Origin: Pseudanabaena sp. FACHB-1998
Lineage (GTDB): Bacteria > Cyanobacteriota > Cyanobacteriia > Pseudanabaenales > Pseudanabaenaceae
Direction: 5' to 3'
Length of the DNA: 64,000 bases
Assembly (NCBI RefSeq): GCF_014696355.1
Contig: NZ_JACJQA010000004.1
Location: forward strand, 1-64,000
Shown here: positions 9,451 through 20,263 of the stretch, in pieces
Position numbering within the stretch: the stretch's first letter is position 1
How the letters are laid out: each line of letters opens with the position of its first letter
Made by a program: the position numbers and the translations under genes
Notes under the pieces: model-generated
Databases searched by the model: none
The model's input: only the letters and a program-made list of their open reading frames with translations
Told to the model about the DNA's origin: nothing

Positions 9451-12400
9451 TTAAGAAGTAGCTAAAGTACGACGCTTCGTGACCATCCGATATGCTTCGA
9501 TGATATCGCCCTCCTTCCAAGTCGAGAACTTAGCAAGAGATACACCGCACTCAAATCCAGAGGCGACTTCCTTAGCATCATCCTTAACTCGTCGTAGCGA
9601 TTCAAGTATGGCTGAATGTACGACTTCGTTACCACGCTTAACGCGGACATTACAGTTACGGAGCAGCTTACCATTTTGGACATAGCAACCAGCTACCGCA
9701 CCCTTACCAATCGTGAAGATGGCGCGAACCTCCGCTTGACCGAGGTATTCCTCAATCATTTCAGGATCGAGCAAGCCTTCCATCGCATCTTGGATATCTT
9801 CCAAGAGCTTGTAGATAACGTTGTAATCGCGGAAGTCAACACCGAGATCATCTGCCGCTTGTCTCGCGCCAGGAGCCATGGTTGTATTAAATCCTAGTAC
9901 TACCGCCGAGCTTGCGGCCGCCAAACTAATGTCGTTTTCGGTGATTTCTCCAGGAGCCGAGAGCAGGATGCGGAGTTGGACTTCGCGCTGAGGCAATTGC
10001 GCCAATGCTCCGAGAATTGCTTCGAGGGAGCCTTGAACGTCTGCTTTGAGGATGATATTGAGTTCCTTGAGATCGCCTTCTTTGACCTTTTCGGACAAAG
10101 TACCAAGGGTGACTCGTCGAGAAGCCATTGCTTGAACCAAGCGAGCTTGACGTTGATCCATCGTGCGTTGATCAGCGATCGCACGAGCTTGTTTTTCATC
10201 TAGATAGACTTCAAACTCATCACCTGCCGCAGGGACATCGCCCAGACCAAGGACTTCCACCGCAAAGGAGGGCGAAGCCTTGTCCACACGTACGCCGCGA
10301 TCGTCCACCATCGCCCGAACCTTACCAAAAGCAGCACCAGCAACGAAGATGTCACCGACGCGCAATGTTCCATTTTGGACAAGCAAGGTTGCCACAGGTC
10401 CTTTCGCCTTGTCGAGGTGAGCTTCGATAACTGTCCCCTTCGCTGTACGGTTGGGATTCGCTTGAAGATCTTCGACTTCGGCAACCAGCAAGATCATTTC
10501 GAGCAAGGTGTCGAGGTTCTCACGGCGGATGGCACTCACAGGAACCATGATCGTATCGCCGCCCCATTCTTCCGCAACGAGGGAGTACTCAGTTAACTCT
10601 TGGCGGATGCGATCGGGCTGAGCCTCAACCTTGTCTACCTTGTTAATGGCAACCACGATTGGTACTTTCGCAGCTCGAGCATGGCTAATTGCTTCGATGG
10701 TTTGTGGTTGGACTCCATCATCAGCAGCCACAACGAGTACGGCAATATCGGTGACCTTTGTACCACGCGCACGCATGGCGGTAAAGGCTTCGTGACCAGG
10801 GGTGTCAAGGAAGACGATCTGTTGTTTTAGACCATTATGTTCCACATCAACGTGGTATGCGCCGATATGTTGGGTAATCCCACCAGCTTCGCCTTGAGCA
10901 ACCTTACTCTTACGAATGGCATCCAGCAAGGTTGTTTTACCATGGTCTACGTGACCCATAATTGTGACCACTGGAGGACGACGTTGTAACTTGTCAAGGT
11001 CAGCCACCTCGATCATTTCCGTCTTCACCGCAAGCTCAACCACTTCAGGATCATGGACTTCATAGCCTAGATCGGTTGCTACCATTTTTGCCGTGCCGAC
11101 ATCAAGGGTCTGGTTGATATTCGCCATGATTCCCTTCATAAACAGGGTACGAATTACCTCAGTTTCCGAAAGAACTAGACGCTTAGCTAATACGGCTACG
11201 GTCATGCCCTCTTCAATTTCCACAGAGGTGGGCTTTTCGGGAACGATTTCCACCTGTTGATTGCGGCGATCGCGACTTGGAGCAGATCGTTTGCCTTTTT
11301 GGGTGGGTTTGATATCGGCTGCCATAGTTGGCTTCGATGGTACTGCTGCTGCCTTAGGACGTGCCGCAGGACGTGCTAGAGATAGACTGATCTGCGCGAG
11401 TTCAGCCGCCGCATCAAGATCGGCAGAATCATCATCATCATCCGCAAAGTCACGCAGATAGCGCTTGGGCTTGTTGAGACGATTCTTTTCTTTAAGTTCG
11501 AGTAGATCCTTTTCTTCTTCTTCTTTGGACTTACCCTTACGCTTATTCGCTTTGTTAGGCAGGGTTGGCTTTTCGAGCAACTCTGGCAAGTTGGGAGCAA
11601 ATCCGTTTGCACCAGCTTCAGGCTTCTTGCCACTCTTGTCAGCGATAACGGGCTTTTCGGGCGCACGCATCAAGGTGGGCATCGGTGGACGCAGGTTATG
11701 AGGTGGTTCTGTAGGCGCAGTGATCCCTCTTTCAATCAATACTGAGTCTTTAACCAGTTTTGGCCCGCGACTTTGAGGCTTGCCTGCCGCAGGCGCAGCT
11801 GGTGCTTCTGCGGGTTTATTGAGCTTGGGTCTTTCAGGTCGATTAGTTTTGAGTTGTTCTTGTTTTGGCGCAGTGCTTGTATCCGTGACAGCACGGCGAT
11901 CGCCTTTCAACTGTTCGCCATTGACTTGATCAATTTTCCCTTGATTAGCGGGAGAATTCACATCATCAGCCTTAGCTGCGGGAGGTTTGGGAGCAATAAT
12001 CGCTTTTGGCGTAGTGCTCACAGGAGGCTTGGGACGCTCTGGAGCAACGGGTTTATTTAACTTAACCTGTGGCGGCGATACACTCATCAAGGATTGTTTG
12101 GCAACAGGAGGGCGATCAGTTTTTTCAGATTGGGGACGCTCCGCTTTGGGATTGTCCTTACGAGATGCCTGTTGCTCTTTGGGAGCTTGTTCTTTGGGCG
12201 AATTGACATTGATCGGAGCAGTCTGAGCAGGCGTGGTCGCCTTTTCTGGATCGGCAACTTTGACCGAGTTAGTCACAACAATCTTGTCAGAGGACTTCGG
12301 TGGAGTAGGAGGTGTGATTAATTCTGGCTTGGTCGCTGGTTGCGAAGCGGGTTGAGACTCTTTGATCGCTTTGGGATTCACTGGTGGTGTCAATGCTGTT

Positions 12401-12936
12401 TCTGGGGGCAATTCGATTGTAGATGCAGGTGTGGTTTCGGACTTAGCGCTTTCTGAAGTAGAAGGGCGACTAGGAGGCTTGATTAATGATGAAGCAGAGG
12501 GCATGGGCGAAGAAGAAGGAGGGTTAACAACAGCAGTTTTAGCAGGAGGCTCTGAGCTAGGCTCAGCAATCTTACTAAGTGGATTAGGTGAGCTAGGAGG
12601 TGGTGTAGCTCCTACATTAACAGAGGCGGGCGGTGTGTGGAGACGAATTGTGGGTTTACTAACGGCAAGAATTTGCTGTTTGGCAATCCGCGCTTCGGAC
12701 TCTTTGTTTTTTGATGCTGAGGCAGCAGCTTTTTTTTCAGCAGCCTTGGGATCGGTAGTTTTGGGATGGGGTTGAGGCGCTTTGGTGCGTACCAAGTCCG
12801 CCTCTGATTCTGTGATCGTACTACTATGACTTTTTACAACTATATTTAGCTGCTCACACACTGCGATGACATCTTTAGTGTCAAGGTCTAGCTCTCGTGA
12901 GAGTTCATAGAGTCGAACTCGATTGCTTATACTCAT
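9451..12936 (-). CDS. infB: Translation initiation factor IF-2
   Basis: This 1161-residue GTPase recruits fMet-tRNA to the 30S subunit. The N-terminus has the IF2_N motif [19 protein letters not shown] very long low-complexity Pro/Ala/Lys-rich linker (about 50-560) precedes a second IF2_N module near 580-630. The G-domain begins around residue 650 with the P-loop [12 protein letters not shown], then [12 protein letters not shown] and NKVDK. Domains II, III and the fMet-tRNA-binding C-terminal barrel follow. The long linker is usual for cyanobacterial IF-2. Unlike the common nusA-ylxR-infB operon, no nusA lies upstream in this window: the gene has its own roughly 670-base leader shared divergently with lepA. 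Confidence 0.97.
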   Translation of the reverse strand: MSISNRVRLYELSRELDLDTKDVIAVCEQLNIVVKSHSSTITESEADLVRTKAPQPHPKTTDPKAAEKKAAASASKNKESEARIAKQQILAVSKPTIRLHTPPASVNVGATPPPSSPNPLSKIAEPSSEPPAKTAVVNPPSSSPMPSASSLIKPPSRPSTSESAKSETTPASTIELPPETALTPPVNPKAIKESQPASQPATKPELITPPTPPKSSDKIVVTNSVKVADPEKATTPAQTAPINVNSPKEQAPKEQQASRKDNPKAERPQSEKTDRPPVAKQSLMSVSPPQVKLNKPVAPERPKPPVSTTPKAIIAPKPPAAKADDVNSPANQGKIDQVNGEQLKGDRRAVTDTSTAPKQEQLKTNRPERPKLNKPAEAPAAPAAGKPQSRGPKLVKDSVLIERGITAPTEPPHNLRPPMPTLMRAPEKPVIADKSGKKPEAGANGFAPNLPELLEKPTLPNKANKRKGKSKEEEEKDLLELKEKNRLNKPKRYLRDFADDDDDSADLDAAAELAQISLSLARPAARPKAAAVPSKPTMAADIKPTQKGKRSAPSRDRRNQQVEIVPEKPTSVEIEEGMTVAVLAKRLVLSETEVIRTLFMKGIMANINQTLDVGTAKMVATDLGYEVHDPEVVELAVKTEMIEVADLDKLQRRPPVVTIMGHVDHGKTTLLDAIRKSKVAQGEAGGITQHIGAYHVDVEHNGLKQQIVFLDTPGHEAFTAMRARGTKVTDIAVLVVAADDGVQPQTIEAISHARAAKVPIVVAINKVDKVEAQPDRIRQELTEYSLVAEEWGGDTIMVPVSAIRRENLDTLLEMILLVAEVEDLQANPNRTAKGTVIEAHLDKAKGPVATLLVQNGTLRVGDIFVAGAAFGKVRAMVDDRGVRVDKASPSFAVEVLGLGDVPAAGDEFEVYLDEKQARAIADQRTMDQRQARLVQAMASRRVTLGTLSEKVKEGDLKELNIILKADVQGSLEAILGALAQLPQREVQLRILLSAPGEITENDISLAAASSAVVLGFNTTMAPGARQAADDLGVDFRDYNVIYKLLEDIQDAMEGLLDPEMIEEYLGQAEVRAIFTIGKGAVAGCYVQNGKLLRNCNVRVKRGNEVVHSAILESLRRVKDDAKEVASGFECGVSLAKFSTWKEGDIIEAYRMVTKRRTLATS

Positions 12937-13605
12937 TGCTTACTCTGCCCTGCGTAACTGTTGTACACGATGATGTTGAATTTACATAGAAGTTGCTTCC
13001 TATCTTTTGCTAGGTTGAATTACATTGACTGAATTACATTGACCATAGTTAATCTTAGAAGCGCCTAGCTATTCCTGCTTGAGCAGGCTAGCCTAGATTT
13101 AGGTTTCAAGGTAGTTTCAATTTTTTAAGTGAAACTACTATAGCCATTATTACTCATGCAACCTAAGTAATATGAGTAGTTAAAAACTTAGCTCATAAAA
13201 TTTTGGCAAAATCTCATTCAGTTTACTAGCACTTGTACATTAACTTTACAGCAATTCCTATTTGTAGGATTCTGAAAAATGCACAATTTACCCCATTAAA
13301 GCTGAAATTTTTTAAATTGTTTCTATAAAATGCCAATTTAAAAGAAAATTATTGTTCTTTGTGGACAAGTTTTCCGCCAGACGATTTGTGTGAATCATCT
13401 TAATGGCATTTTTTCTATCGTTTACATTAATTTACTTTAGTGTACGATCGGATAGAGTCCGAGTGTTTTCAAAGGCACTCTTCACTCTTCTCTTCTTACC
13501 CCCTTCCCTTCCCCTCCAAAGAAGTTGAATAATTATTGGTATACCGCGAAGCCGCGCACCGATAATTATTCCAAATAATGTTTTGCCCTCAGTGTTTTGA
13601 TACCT
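12937..13605. other. Long divergent intergenic region infB-lepA
   Basis: About 670 bases without a supported gene separate the divergent infB and lepA. It holds a perfect 14-base tandem direct repeat (TGAATTACATTGAC twice, 13016-13043) and an imperfect hairpin at 13527-13571 close to lepA, whose arms are GAATAATTAT and ATAATTATTC. The middle (13050-13430) is A/T-rich and looks like promoter or leader DNA, but no promoter could be fixed by eye. Confidence 0.6.
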
Positions 13606-15417
13606 ATGACCAACGTACCTGTCTCTCGTATTCGTAACTTTTCGATCATTGCCCATATCGATCATGGCAAGTCTACGCTTGCCGATCGCTTGTTGCAATT
13701 TACAGGCACGGTGGCGGATCGGGATATGAAAGCTCAATTTCTCGACAATATGGACTTGGAGCGTGAACGGGGGATCACCATTAAGCTGCAAGCAGCAAGG
13801 ATGAAATATGAAGCCCTCAATGGCGAGGAATATACGATTAATCTGATCGATACCCCGGGGCATGTGGACTTTTCCTATGAGGTGTCGCGCAGTTTGGCGG
13901 CGTGCGAAGGGGCTTTGCTGGTGGTGGATGCGTCGCAGGGTGTGGAGGCGCAAACTTTGGCTAACGTCTATCTAGCCTTAGAAAACAATCTGGAAATTGT
14001 GCCTGTACTTAACAAGATTGATCTTCCGGGGGCTGATCCTGAGCGCATTGCCCATGAAATTGAAGAATTAATTGGTTTAGATTGTGTGGACGCGATCCGT
14101 GCTTCCGCGAAACAGGGAATCGGTATTCGGGAAATTTTGGAAGCGATCGTTTCTAAAGTGCCGCCTCCCGATGATACGGTCGATCAACCTTTGCGGGCTT
14201 TGATTTTTGATAGCTATTACGATGCCTATCGTGGGGTAATTGTTTATTTTCGGGTCATGGATGGCACGGTCAAAAAGGGCGATCGCATTAAGTTCATGGC
14301 TTCAGGTCAGGAATATGTAATTGATGAATTGGGCGTATTAGCACCAAGTCAAGTCCAAGTCGATGAACTACACGCGGGTGAGGTAGGTTATCTGGCGGCA
14401 GCGATTAAAACCGTAGCCCATGCGCGGGTTGGCGACACGATTACTTCCGCGATCGACTCGGCTCCTGAGCCATTTCCGGGCTATGAAGAAGCTAAGCCAA
14501 TGGTATTTTGCGGAATGTTCCCCACTGATGCCGATCAGTTTGAGGAGTTGCGGGAGGCTTTGACCAAACTCAAGCTCAATGATGCGGCTTTGAATTATGA
14601 GCCAGAAACCTCTAATGCGATGGGTTTTGGTTTCCGTTGTGGATTTTTGGGGATGCTGCACATGGAGATCGTGCAGGAACGGCTAGAACGGGAATACAAT
14701 CTTGATTTGATCGTGACTGCGCCATCCGTAGTTTATCGAGTGACGACAAACAACGATGAAATTTTGATGATTGACAATCCCAGCGAGTTACCGCCGCCCA
14801 ATTCTCGAAAGGAAATTGAGGAGCCTTATGTGAAATTGGAGATTATGACTCCCCAAATTTACATTGGGACATTGATGGAGCTTTGTGTGGCGAGACGGGG
14901 CGTATTTGTAGACACGAAATACATCACCACGGAACGCGCTACTTTGATTTATGAATTGCCTTTAGCGGAAATGGTCACGGACTTCTTTGATCAGATGAAG
15001 TCACGCACTAAGGGCTATGCCAGCATGGAATATCAAGTCATTGGCTACCGTCCGAATGATCTGGTGTTGGTGGATATTCTCGTGAATGAGGAACCTGTGG
15101 ATGCTCTAGCTTGTATTGTCCACCGTGATAAGGCTTATAACGTTGGTCGCGCTTTGGTTTCTAAACTTAGGGAGCTAATTCCCAAGCAACAGTTCCAGAT
15201 TCCGATTCAGGCGGCGATCGGTTCTAAGATTTTGGCGCGGGAAAATATCTCGGCATTGCGGAAGAATGTACTTAGCAAGTGTTATGGCGGCGATATTTCT
15301 CGTAAGAAGAAATTGCTAGAAAAGCAAAAGAAAGGTAAAAAGCGCATGAAGTCGATTGGTACGGTGGAAGTGCCACAGGCCGCATTTATGGCAATTTTGC
15401 AATTGAATGGCGATTAA
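13606..15417 (+). CDS. lepA: Elongation factor 4 (LepA)
   Basis: EF4 is a ribosome-bound GTPase that remodels or back-translocates stalled ribosomes. The 603-residue protein starts [20 protein letters not shown], with P-loop AHIDHGKST, switch [10 protein letters not shown] and NKIDLPGAD. It has the typical LepA-specific C-terminal domain ending in a lysine-rich stretch and the [10 protein letters not shown] segment. A TTG three codons upstream opens the same frame, but the ATG at 13606 matches the family N-terminus. A strong terminator hairpin overlaps the stop. Confidence 0.97.
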   Translation: MTNVPVSRIRNFSIIAHIDHGKSTLADRLLQFTGTVADRDMKAQFLDNMDLERERGITIKLQAARMKYEALNGEEYTINLIDTPGHVDFSYEVSRSLAACEGALLVVDASQGVEAQTLANVYLALENNLEIVPVLNKIDLPGADPERIAHEIEELIGLDCVDAIRASAKQGIGIREILEAIVSKVPPPDDTVDQPLRALIFDSYYDAYRGVIVYFRVMDGTVKKGDRIKFMASGQEYVIDELGVLAPSQVQVDELHAGEVGYLAAAIKTVAHARVGDTITSAIDSAPEPFPGYEEAKPMVFCGMFPTDADQFEELREALTKLKLNDAALNYEPETSNAMGFGFRCGFLGMLHMEIVQERLEREYNLDLIVTAPSVVYRVTTNNDEILMIDNPSELPPPNSRKEIEEPYVKLEIMTPQIYIGTLMELCVARRGVFVDTKYITTERATLIYELPLAEMVTDFFDQMKSRTKGYASMEYQVIGYRPNDLVLVDILVNEEPVDALACIVHRDKAYNVGRALVSKLRELIPKQQFQIPIQAAIGSKILARENISALRKNVLSKCYGGDISRKKKLLEKQKKGKKRMKSIGTVEVPQAAFMAILQLNGD

Positions 15418-15452
15418 TAAAGAAGTCCGCCATTGGCGGACTTCTTTATTAA
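15414..15452. terminator. lepA terminator
   Basis: Near-perfect 19-base arms (AGAAGTCCGCCA/TGGCGGACTTCT core) close on a minimal loop. The first bases overlap the lepA stop codon and a T-rich tail follows. Confidence 0.85.
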
Positions 15453-15487
15453 TCACAAAATAGCTGTCGTCAGTTTTATTAGGACGC

Positions 15488-15540
15488 AAAACCAGAAGCG
15501 AGTGGCGGCGCGAAGCGCCGCCACTTGCTTCTGGGGTTTT
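15488..15540. repeat. Long hairpin with the GCGGCGC-GAA-GCGCCGC apex
   Basis: The arms run from AAAACCAGAAGC inward to GGCGGCGC, with loop GAA and only one or two mismatches near the base. It lies between the lepA terminator and cobA-hemD. The apex recurs at 20264 and 47363 with different stem bases. Confidence 0.75.
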
Positions 15541-15637
15541 GAATGGCGACAGCTATAAAAGAACAAACCCAGTAAAAGTTTTAAAAACAAAAAATGGCGT
15601 GTTTTTTGTTTTGGGATAAGCGCCAAGCGCTGTAATT

Positions 15638-17209
15638 ATGCAAGGAAAAGTTTTTATTGTTGGTGCAGGGATCGGTAGTGTTGAGTTTTTGACAGTTCGC
15701 GCTAGGGATTTGATCGCTCAAGCCGAAGTGATTATTAGTGATGCTTTAGTCGATCGCCAATTATTAGACCTAGCTCCAGCTAACGCCGATCGCATTGTGG
15801 CGGGTAAACGAGGCGGACAGGAAAGTTTTAAACAAGACGATATTAGCCAAATGCTCGTACAGCATTGCTTGCAAGGTAAGCAAGTGGTGCGCCTCAAAAG
15901 TGGTGATCCTTGGATATTTGGGCGATCGCTACCAGAAATTACGGCTTTAAAAGCTGCCAATTGCCAATGGGAAGTGGTCGCAGGTATTTCTAGCGCGATC
16001 GCTGCGCCCCTGTTGGTAGGTATTCCCCTGACGGAAGTATCCGCAAGTCCTTGTTTTGCGGTGATGACAGCCCATGATTTGAGCCTTTTGCCTTGGGCGG
16101 CGATCGCCGAAATCCCAACCCTAGTAATTTTGATGGGGACAAATAATTTAACGGCTTTGCTGACAAAGCTAAAAATTGGCAAATCGGCGGATACCGCGAT
16201 CGCGATCGTGCGGTGGTGTGGGCGACCAGAACAGCAAATCTGGATAGGAACTTTAGAAAATATTCAATCCCGACTGCCCGAAGGCTCCCTTTCGCCATCG
16301 GTGATCATTGTGGGCGAAGTGGTTAAGTTTCATGGACAAATATTTGGTCAGCAGGAAAATTTGTCGGCAAATTTATTAGAAAATTTGGGACAGCAAACTG
16401 ATCAAATACAGGAAAAACTAGCCTTGCAAGGTAAAAAAATTTTAGTAACCAGAGCCGCCACACAGGTGAGCCAATTTACAGATTTATTAGTTAGCCAAGG
16501 AGCCGAGGTAATTGAAATGCCTACCTTGGCGATTATTCCGCCCACAAGTTGGGAAATGCTTGATCGGGCGATCGCCAATCTGGCTGATTACGATTGGTTG
16601 ATCTTGACCTCAGCCAATGCTGTCGAAAGCTTTTTTAAGAGATTGCAACAATCAGGCAAAGATAGCCGTGCCTTGCATAGTCTCCAAGTAGCCGTAGTTG
16701 GGCGCAAAACTGCGGAAGTATTAGCCAACTATGGGATTAAGCCAGATTTAATTCCCAAGGACTTTGTGGCGGATGCCCTCATGGATGCATTTTTGGCAAT
16801 TCCTGACTACGTTTTAACTGATAAAAAAATGCTGTTTCCGCGAGTGGAGTCGGGTGGGCGCGAAATTTTAGTAGAGCAGTTACAGCAGCATGGCGCGATC
16901 GTCGAGCCAGTTCCCGCCTATGAGTCTGGCTGTCCTGAAGCGATCGCTCCCCTCGCTCTCGCTGCCATCCAAAGCCAAAATCTGGATGCGATCGCCTTTG
17001 CTAGCTCCAAAACCGTCAAACATTTTTGTCTCCTGCTTGATCGCATGGCTTCCCAAGCAACTTGGCAAAAATGGCTAGAACCGATCAAAATCGCCTCCAT
17101 TGGTCCCCAAACCTCAAAAACCTGTCATGAATTATTAGGGCGAGTTGACTGCGAAGCCGTGGAATATACCTTAGAAGGTTTAGCCGAAGCGATCGCGAAA
17201 GCTCTGTAA
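15638..17209 (+). CDS. cobA-hemD: Fused uroporphyrinogen-III C-methyltransferase / uroporphyrinogen-III synthase
   Basis: The 523-residue protein joins two tetrapyrrole enzymes. Residues 1-245 resemble CobA/SUMT, which methylates uroporphyrinogen III at C2 and C7 toward sirohaem and B12; visible are the N-terminal glycine loop, RLKSGDPWIFGR and a cyanobacterial-type SAM pocket. Residues about 262-523 are HemD, which cyclises hydroxymethylbilane; it begins GKKILVTRAATQVSQF and contains LTSANAVESFF. The SAM loop reads GAGIGSVEFLT where the family usually has GAGPGDPELLT, so the usual proline and aspartate are replaced. The fusion is known in several bacteria. The gene is monocistronic, with a hairpin upstream. 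Confidence 0.9.
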   Translation: MQGKVFIVGAGIGSVEFLTVRARDLIAQAEVIISDALVDRQLLDLAPANADRIVAGKRGGQESFKQDDISQMLVQHCLQGKQVVRLKSGDPWIFGRSLPEITALKAANCQWEVVAGISSAIAAPLLVGIPLTEVSASPCFAVMTAHDLSLLPWAAIAEIPTLVILMGTNNLTALLTKLKIGKSADTAIAIVRWCGRPEQQIWIGTLENIQSRLPEGSLSPSVIIVGEVVKFHGQIFGQQENLSANLLENLGQQTDQIQEKLALQGKKILVTRAATQVSQFTDLLVSQGAEVIEMPTLAIIPPTSWEMLDRAIANLADYDWLILTSANAVESFFKRLQQSGKDSRALHSLQVAVVGRKTAEVLANYGIKPDLIPKDFVADALMDAFLAIPDYVLTDKKMLFPRVESGGREILVEQLQQHGAIVEPVPAYESGCPEAIAPLALAAIQSQNLDAIAFASSKTVKHFCLLLDRMASQATWQKWLEPIKIASIGPQTSKTCHELLGRVDCEAVEYTLEGLAEAIAKAL

Positions 17210-17294
17210 CTAACTGCAAAGCGCGGTAAAATAAAGCTTAAAGTTAAAATAAATTTACAATTCTTCAAGACTTGTTTTTGGTGACTTATTCCTG

Positions 17295-18164
17295 ATGGCT
17301 AAATGTGTAATTAATCGCCGCGCTGAATTTTCTGCTAGTCATCGTTACTGGCTACCTGAAATTCCAGACGAGGAAAATCGCGCCAAATTTGGCGCTTGTA
17401 CCAACTTTCCTCCTCACGGGCATAACTATGTACTGTACGTGGGAATGCAAGGAGAAATCGATCATACTGGCATGGTGCTAAATCTCTCAGATGTTAAGCA
17501 CATCATCGCCCGCGAAGTCACCACTCAACTAAATTTTTCCTATCTCAATCAAGCTTGGGGAGAGTTTGACCAAACCCTCCCTACAACGGAAAATATGGCT
17601 CGTGTGATTTGGCAACGTTTAATCCCCCACTTGCCATTAGTCAATATTCGCTTATACGAACATCCTGAACTCTGGGCTGATTATCAAGGTAACGACATGC
17701 AAGCAAATTTAACGATTAGCACTCACTTCTCCGCCGCCCATCGCCTTGCTTTAGATAGCCTTTCTCTCGAAGAAAATAGTGCCATCTATGGCAAATGCGC
17801 TCGCGTTCATGGTCACGGGCATAACTATCATCTGGAAGTATCAATTTCTGGTGAAATCGATCCGCGTACTGGCATGATTGCCGATCTGAGCGATTTTCAA
17901 AAAGCCCTAAACCAGTATGTTCTCGATCCGATGGATCATACTTTTCTCAACAAAGACATTCCCTACTTTGCGGAAGTTGTACCCACTGCTGAAAATATTG
18001 CGGTCTATATCCAAAAAGTCCTCACTCAACCAATTCGCGAAATTGGCGCAAAGTTACACAGCATCAAACTTATCGAAAGCCCTAATAATTCCTGCGAGGT
18101 CTATGGCGAATATCAGCTATCAGACATTGAGCATTCATTAGAAGAAGCTTTAGCATCGGTCTAA
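17295..18164 (+). CDS. Tandem-domain 6-pyruvoyl-tetrahydropterin synthase / QueD-like protein
   Basis: The 289-residue protein contains two PTPS/QueD folds in a row. Domain 1 (1-130) has zinc-ligand-like His16, the HGHNY pair near 41-43 and Cys35. Domain 2 (about 135-280) has ISTHFSAAHR, then YGKCARVHGHGHNYHLE. Both keep the zinc histidines and a candidate catalytic cysteine, so both halves may be active or form a pseudo-dimer. PTPS converts dihydroneopterin triphosphate toward tetrahydropterins; QueD makes carboxytetrahydropterin for queuosine. Cyanobacteria make pterin glycosides, so either role is possible. It is followed by a strong terminator. Confidence 0.9.
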   Translation: MAKCVINRRAEFSASHRYWLPEIPDEENRAKFGACTNFPPHGHNYVLYVGMQGEIDHTGMVLNLSDVKHIIAREVTTQLNFSYLNQAWGEFDQTLPTTENMARVIWQRLIPHLPLVNIRLYEHPELWADYQGNDMQANLTISTHFSAAHRLALDSLSLEENSAIYGKCARVHGHGHNYHLEVSISGEIDPRTGMIADLSDFQKALNQYVLDPMDHTFLNKDIPYFAEVVPTAENIAVYIQKVLTQPIREIGAKLHSIKLIESPNNSCEVYGEYQLSDIEHSLEEALASV

Positions 18165-18165
18165 T

Positions 18166-18206
18166 AAAAAAATAGAGGTAGCGCAAAGTGCTACCTCTAT
18201 TTTTTT
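18166..18206. terminator. Terminator after the tandem PTPS gene
   Basis: The 17-base arms AAAAAAATAGAGGTAGC and its complement enclose the loop GCAAAGT, and the right arm ends in a T-tract. It begins 1 base after the stop codon. Confidence 0.88.
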
Positions 18207-18292
18207 TGAGCAATATCAGCATGAATGCTGTATACAAACGATCGCGATGATCGCTATACATGATTAATGATTACTCGAGCTAATGTATTTTC

Positions 18293-18805
18293 ATGTATAA
18301 GCTTTCAGAAAACGTGGATCGCATTCAAGATTTTAAAACTGATTTCAGAAAAGAAGCCAACTCTGATACTTGTCTAAAATTTGCGATCGATCCGCAAACT
18401 ATTGGCTTACTAGAAAGTGAGTTTACGCAAGAGGTATTGACGCTTAAAGCAAGTCTGGTCATGCCAGTCCCGAATAAACCATCCTGTGTTTTGGGGATTC
18501 TCAGCCGTCGTCGCCGCGTGTATTGGGCGATCGATTTAGCTATGCTACTAGGATTACAGCCTTTAGATCAAAATATTCGACTCTATGAAGTAATTCTGAC
18601 ATCCGTACAAGAGCTTTCACTGGCTTTGATTGTTCCGAAGATTTTTGGGGTGGTGCATTTAGATAGCGACCAAATTGAGCATGATATTTTTTCGGCTCCC
18701 GCGATATTAAAGCCTTACCTGAAAGGGTACTTTAGAGAAAAGGGGGAAACTGCTTATTTGTTAAGAGCCGAAAATATTTTGCGATCGACGATCTTGCACT
18801 CATAG
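18293..18805 (+). CDS. CheW-like scaffold protein (PilI type)
   Basis: The 170-residue protein has a CheW-like beta-barrel arrangement: FTQEVLTLKASLVMPVPNKP, then VLGILSRRRRVYWAIDLAMLLGL, the usual I-x-LRG...PVIDL region. CheW proteins couple receptors to the CheA kinase; in cyanobacteria such proteins often serve type IV pilus phototaxis. No other chemotaxis gene lies beside it, and the arginine run replaces the usual glycine-rich turn, so its partners are unknown. It is followed at once by a five-copy 50-bp tandem repeat. Confidence 0.75.
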   Translation: MYKLSENVDRIQDFKTDFRKEANSDTCLKFAIDPQTIGLLESEFTQEVLTLKASLVMPVPNKPSCVLGILSRRRRVYWAIDLAMLLGLQPLDQNIRLYEVILTSVQELSLALIVPKIFGVVHLDSDQIEHDIFSAPAILKPYLKGYFREKGETAYLLRAENILRSTILHS

Positions 18806-19055
18806 ACCGAGTAATACCAAATAAAGAAATGGCTACGCTATTTCTTTATTTAAAAACCGAGTAATACCAAATAAAGAAATGGCTACGCCGTTTCTTTATT
18901 TAAAAACCGAGTAATACCAAATAAAGAAATAGTTGCGCCGTTTCTTTACTTAAAAACCCTGTAATACCAACTTAAGAAATGGCTACGCCGTTTCTTTATT
19001 TAAAAAAACCTAATACCGAATAAAGAAATGGCGTAGCCATTTCTTTATTTAAAAA
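18806..19055 (+). repeat. Five tandem copies of a 50-bp palindromic unit
   Basis: Units begin at about 18806, 18856, 18906, 18956 and 19006. Each contains TAATACCAA followed by the imperfect palindrome AAATAAAGAAATGGC...TTTCTTTATTT. Copies differ by a few bases; the last has a fully symmetric apex (ATGGCGTAGCCAT). The array starts 1 base after the CheW-like stop. There are no unique spacers, so it is not CRISPR. The following 19056-19201 is A/T-rich leader DNA of the ComFB gene with no further feature seen. Confidence 0.9.
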
Positions 19056-19201
19056 CCCTTACTGGGTTTGGTTTTTAATTTACAAAAGTGTTGCTACGTT
19101 TTCGTGAATTGGTATACCCCAATTAAATATATTAAAAAATCCAATTACGATTTTTTAATTAGCCTTGGATAGAACTGGCAAATATATACGAAGTCAATCC
19201 C

Positions 19202-20218
19202 ATGGAATCTTGCCGAAATGTGATTATGGAATTTGTTTATAGGGAAGCAGATACCCAAATTAACAGTTTAGGTATGGGAATTAGAGATAAATATAATATT
19301 CATGAAGTCGTTGCTTATGCCTTAAATCGACTACCCCCTATGTTTGTCTCCACTGATGTAGATCTGCAAATCAAAAGACGAGAGTGTTTTTTAATGCAGG
19401 AAAATATTACTAAGATAACCCGTCAAGCACTTTTAGCGGTTCGTCGAGATCCTTTACGACGACCTCAACCACTAGAGGACATTGAATTAGCTAATGCGCC
19501 CTATGCCCTCCTAAAAACGCAGGAAATCTTGGGCTGGAAAAATCTGATGTGGTGTGATCTACCTGCGGCGATCGAAGATTGTCTAGAAACAGCGATCGGT
19601 AAATTTAATTCTGGCAATATCCATAATCTAAATAAGTATGCTTCTTTAGGACAAAGGAGGATAAACCCTAATGTTTATCTGAGTAAATCTAGTAAAGCAT
19701 TACAAAGGAAAAGTGTTGCTCCTGAAAATAAGCAAAAAGAATACGATACTTATATGCTTGAGTCCCATTACTTAGTTCATTCCTTGGAAAGACTAGTAAT
19801 GAAGATGGCTCAAAATCGCGCTCAAAATTTTCCACCTGCGGAGCTAAGATTTATTCGTTTAGAAGATGTTTTAGCAAGAACTTTAAATCGCTTACCGACT
19901 TTGTATGCAACTGCGGAAAAGGGAATTAATCATTTACGATATTATGCTCAAATGAATATTGGCTCTGAAGTAGCAATTATTGTTCATGAGTCAATGCTAG
20001 AGGTTCGTAAAATAAATTTTCATCGAATTGAACCTTTAATCTATTATCGAATTCGCCATGAAAGAGAGCAAGCTTTGCTTAAAGTAAGTAGCCTTTTGAA
20101 TCGCGATGTGAAATGGCAAAATTTGCGGGAAGTAGTAACGGAGTCGTTAGATCTTGCTACAAATGGGAAAGTTTGCTGGCAACGCTCTCAGGCTAAGACG
20201 GCAGTACCATTAACATAA
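19202..20218 (+). CDS. Double-domain ComFB protein
   Basis: The 338-residue protein has two ComFB domains joined by a linker. Domain 1 (about 1-130) has NVIMEFVYREADTQI and VVAYALNRLPPMFVST. Domain 2 (about 190-330) has LEDVLARTLNRLPTLYATAEKG. ComFB domains bind cyclic di-GMP in cyanobacteria and affect natural competence, pili and cell size, according to recent work on the family. Most family members have one domain; here domain 1 keeps the AYALNRLPP signature best, while domain 2 is more divergent. A soluble signalling role is inferred. The gene stands alone between the 50-bp repeat array and two hairpins. Confidence 0.85.
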   Translation: MESCRNVIMEFVYREADTQINSLGMGIRDKYNIHEVVAYALNRLPPMFVSTDVDLQIKRRECFLMQENITKITRQALLAVRRDPLRRPQPLEDIELANAPYALLKTQEILGWKNLMWCDLPAAIEDCLETAIGKFNSGNIHNLNKYASLGQRRINPNVYLSKSSKALQRKSVAPENKQKEYDTYMLESHYLVHSLERLVMKMAQNRAQNFPPAELRFIRLEDVLARTLNRLPTLYATAEKGINHLRYYAQMNIGSEVAIIVHESMLEVRKINFHRIEPLIYYRIRHEREQALLKVSSLLNRDVKWQNLREVVTESLDLATNGKVCWQRSQAKTAVPLT

Positions 20219-20220
20219 AC

Positions 20221-20260
20221 GAAAGGGAGTTGCGGCACGATGATGTTGCAACTCCCTTTC
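20221..20260. terminator. Terminator after the ComFB gene
   Basis: The arms GAAAGGGAGTTGC and GCAACTCCCTTTC form a 13-base perfect stem, 2 bases after the stop codon, with a 14-base loop. Confidence 0.65.
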
Positions 20261-20263
20261 CAC

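Noticed and set aside
13432-13953. Minus-strand open frame of 173 codons over the lepA start
   Set aside because: It is antisense to the conserved lepA G-domain and its peptide has no recognisable features.
18806-19055. Possible CRISPR array
   Set aside because: The repeats are contiguous 50-base units with no unique spacers and no cas genes nearby.
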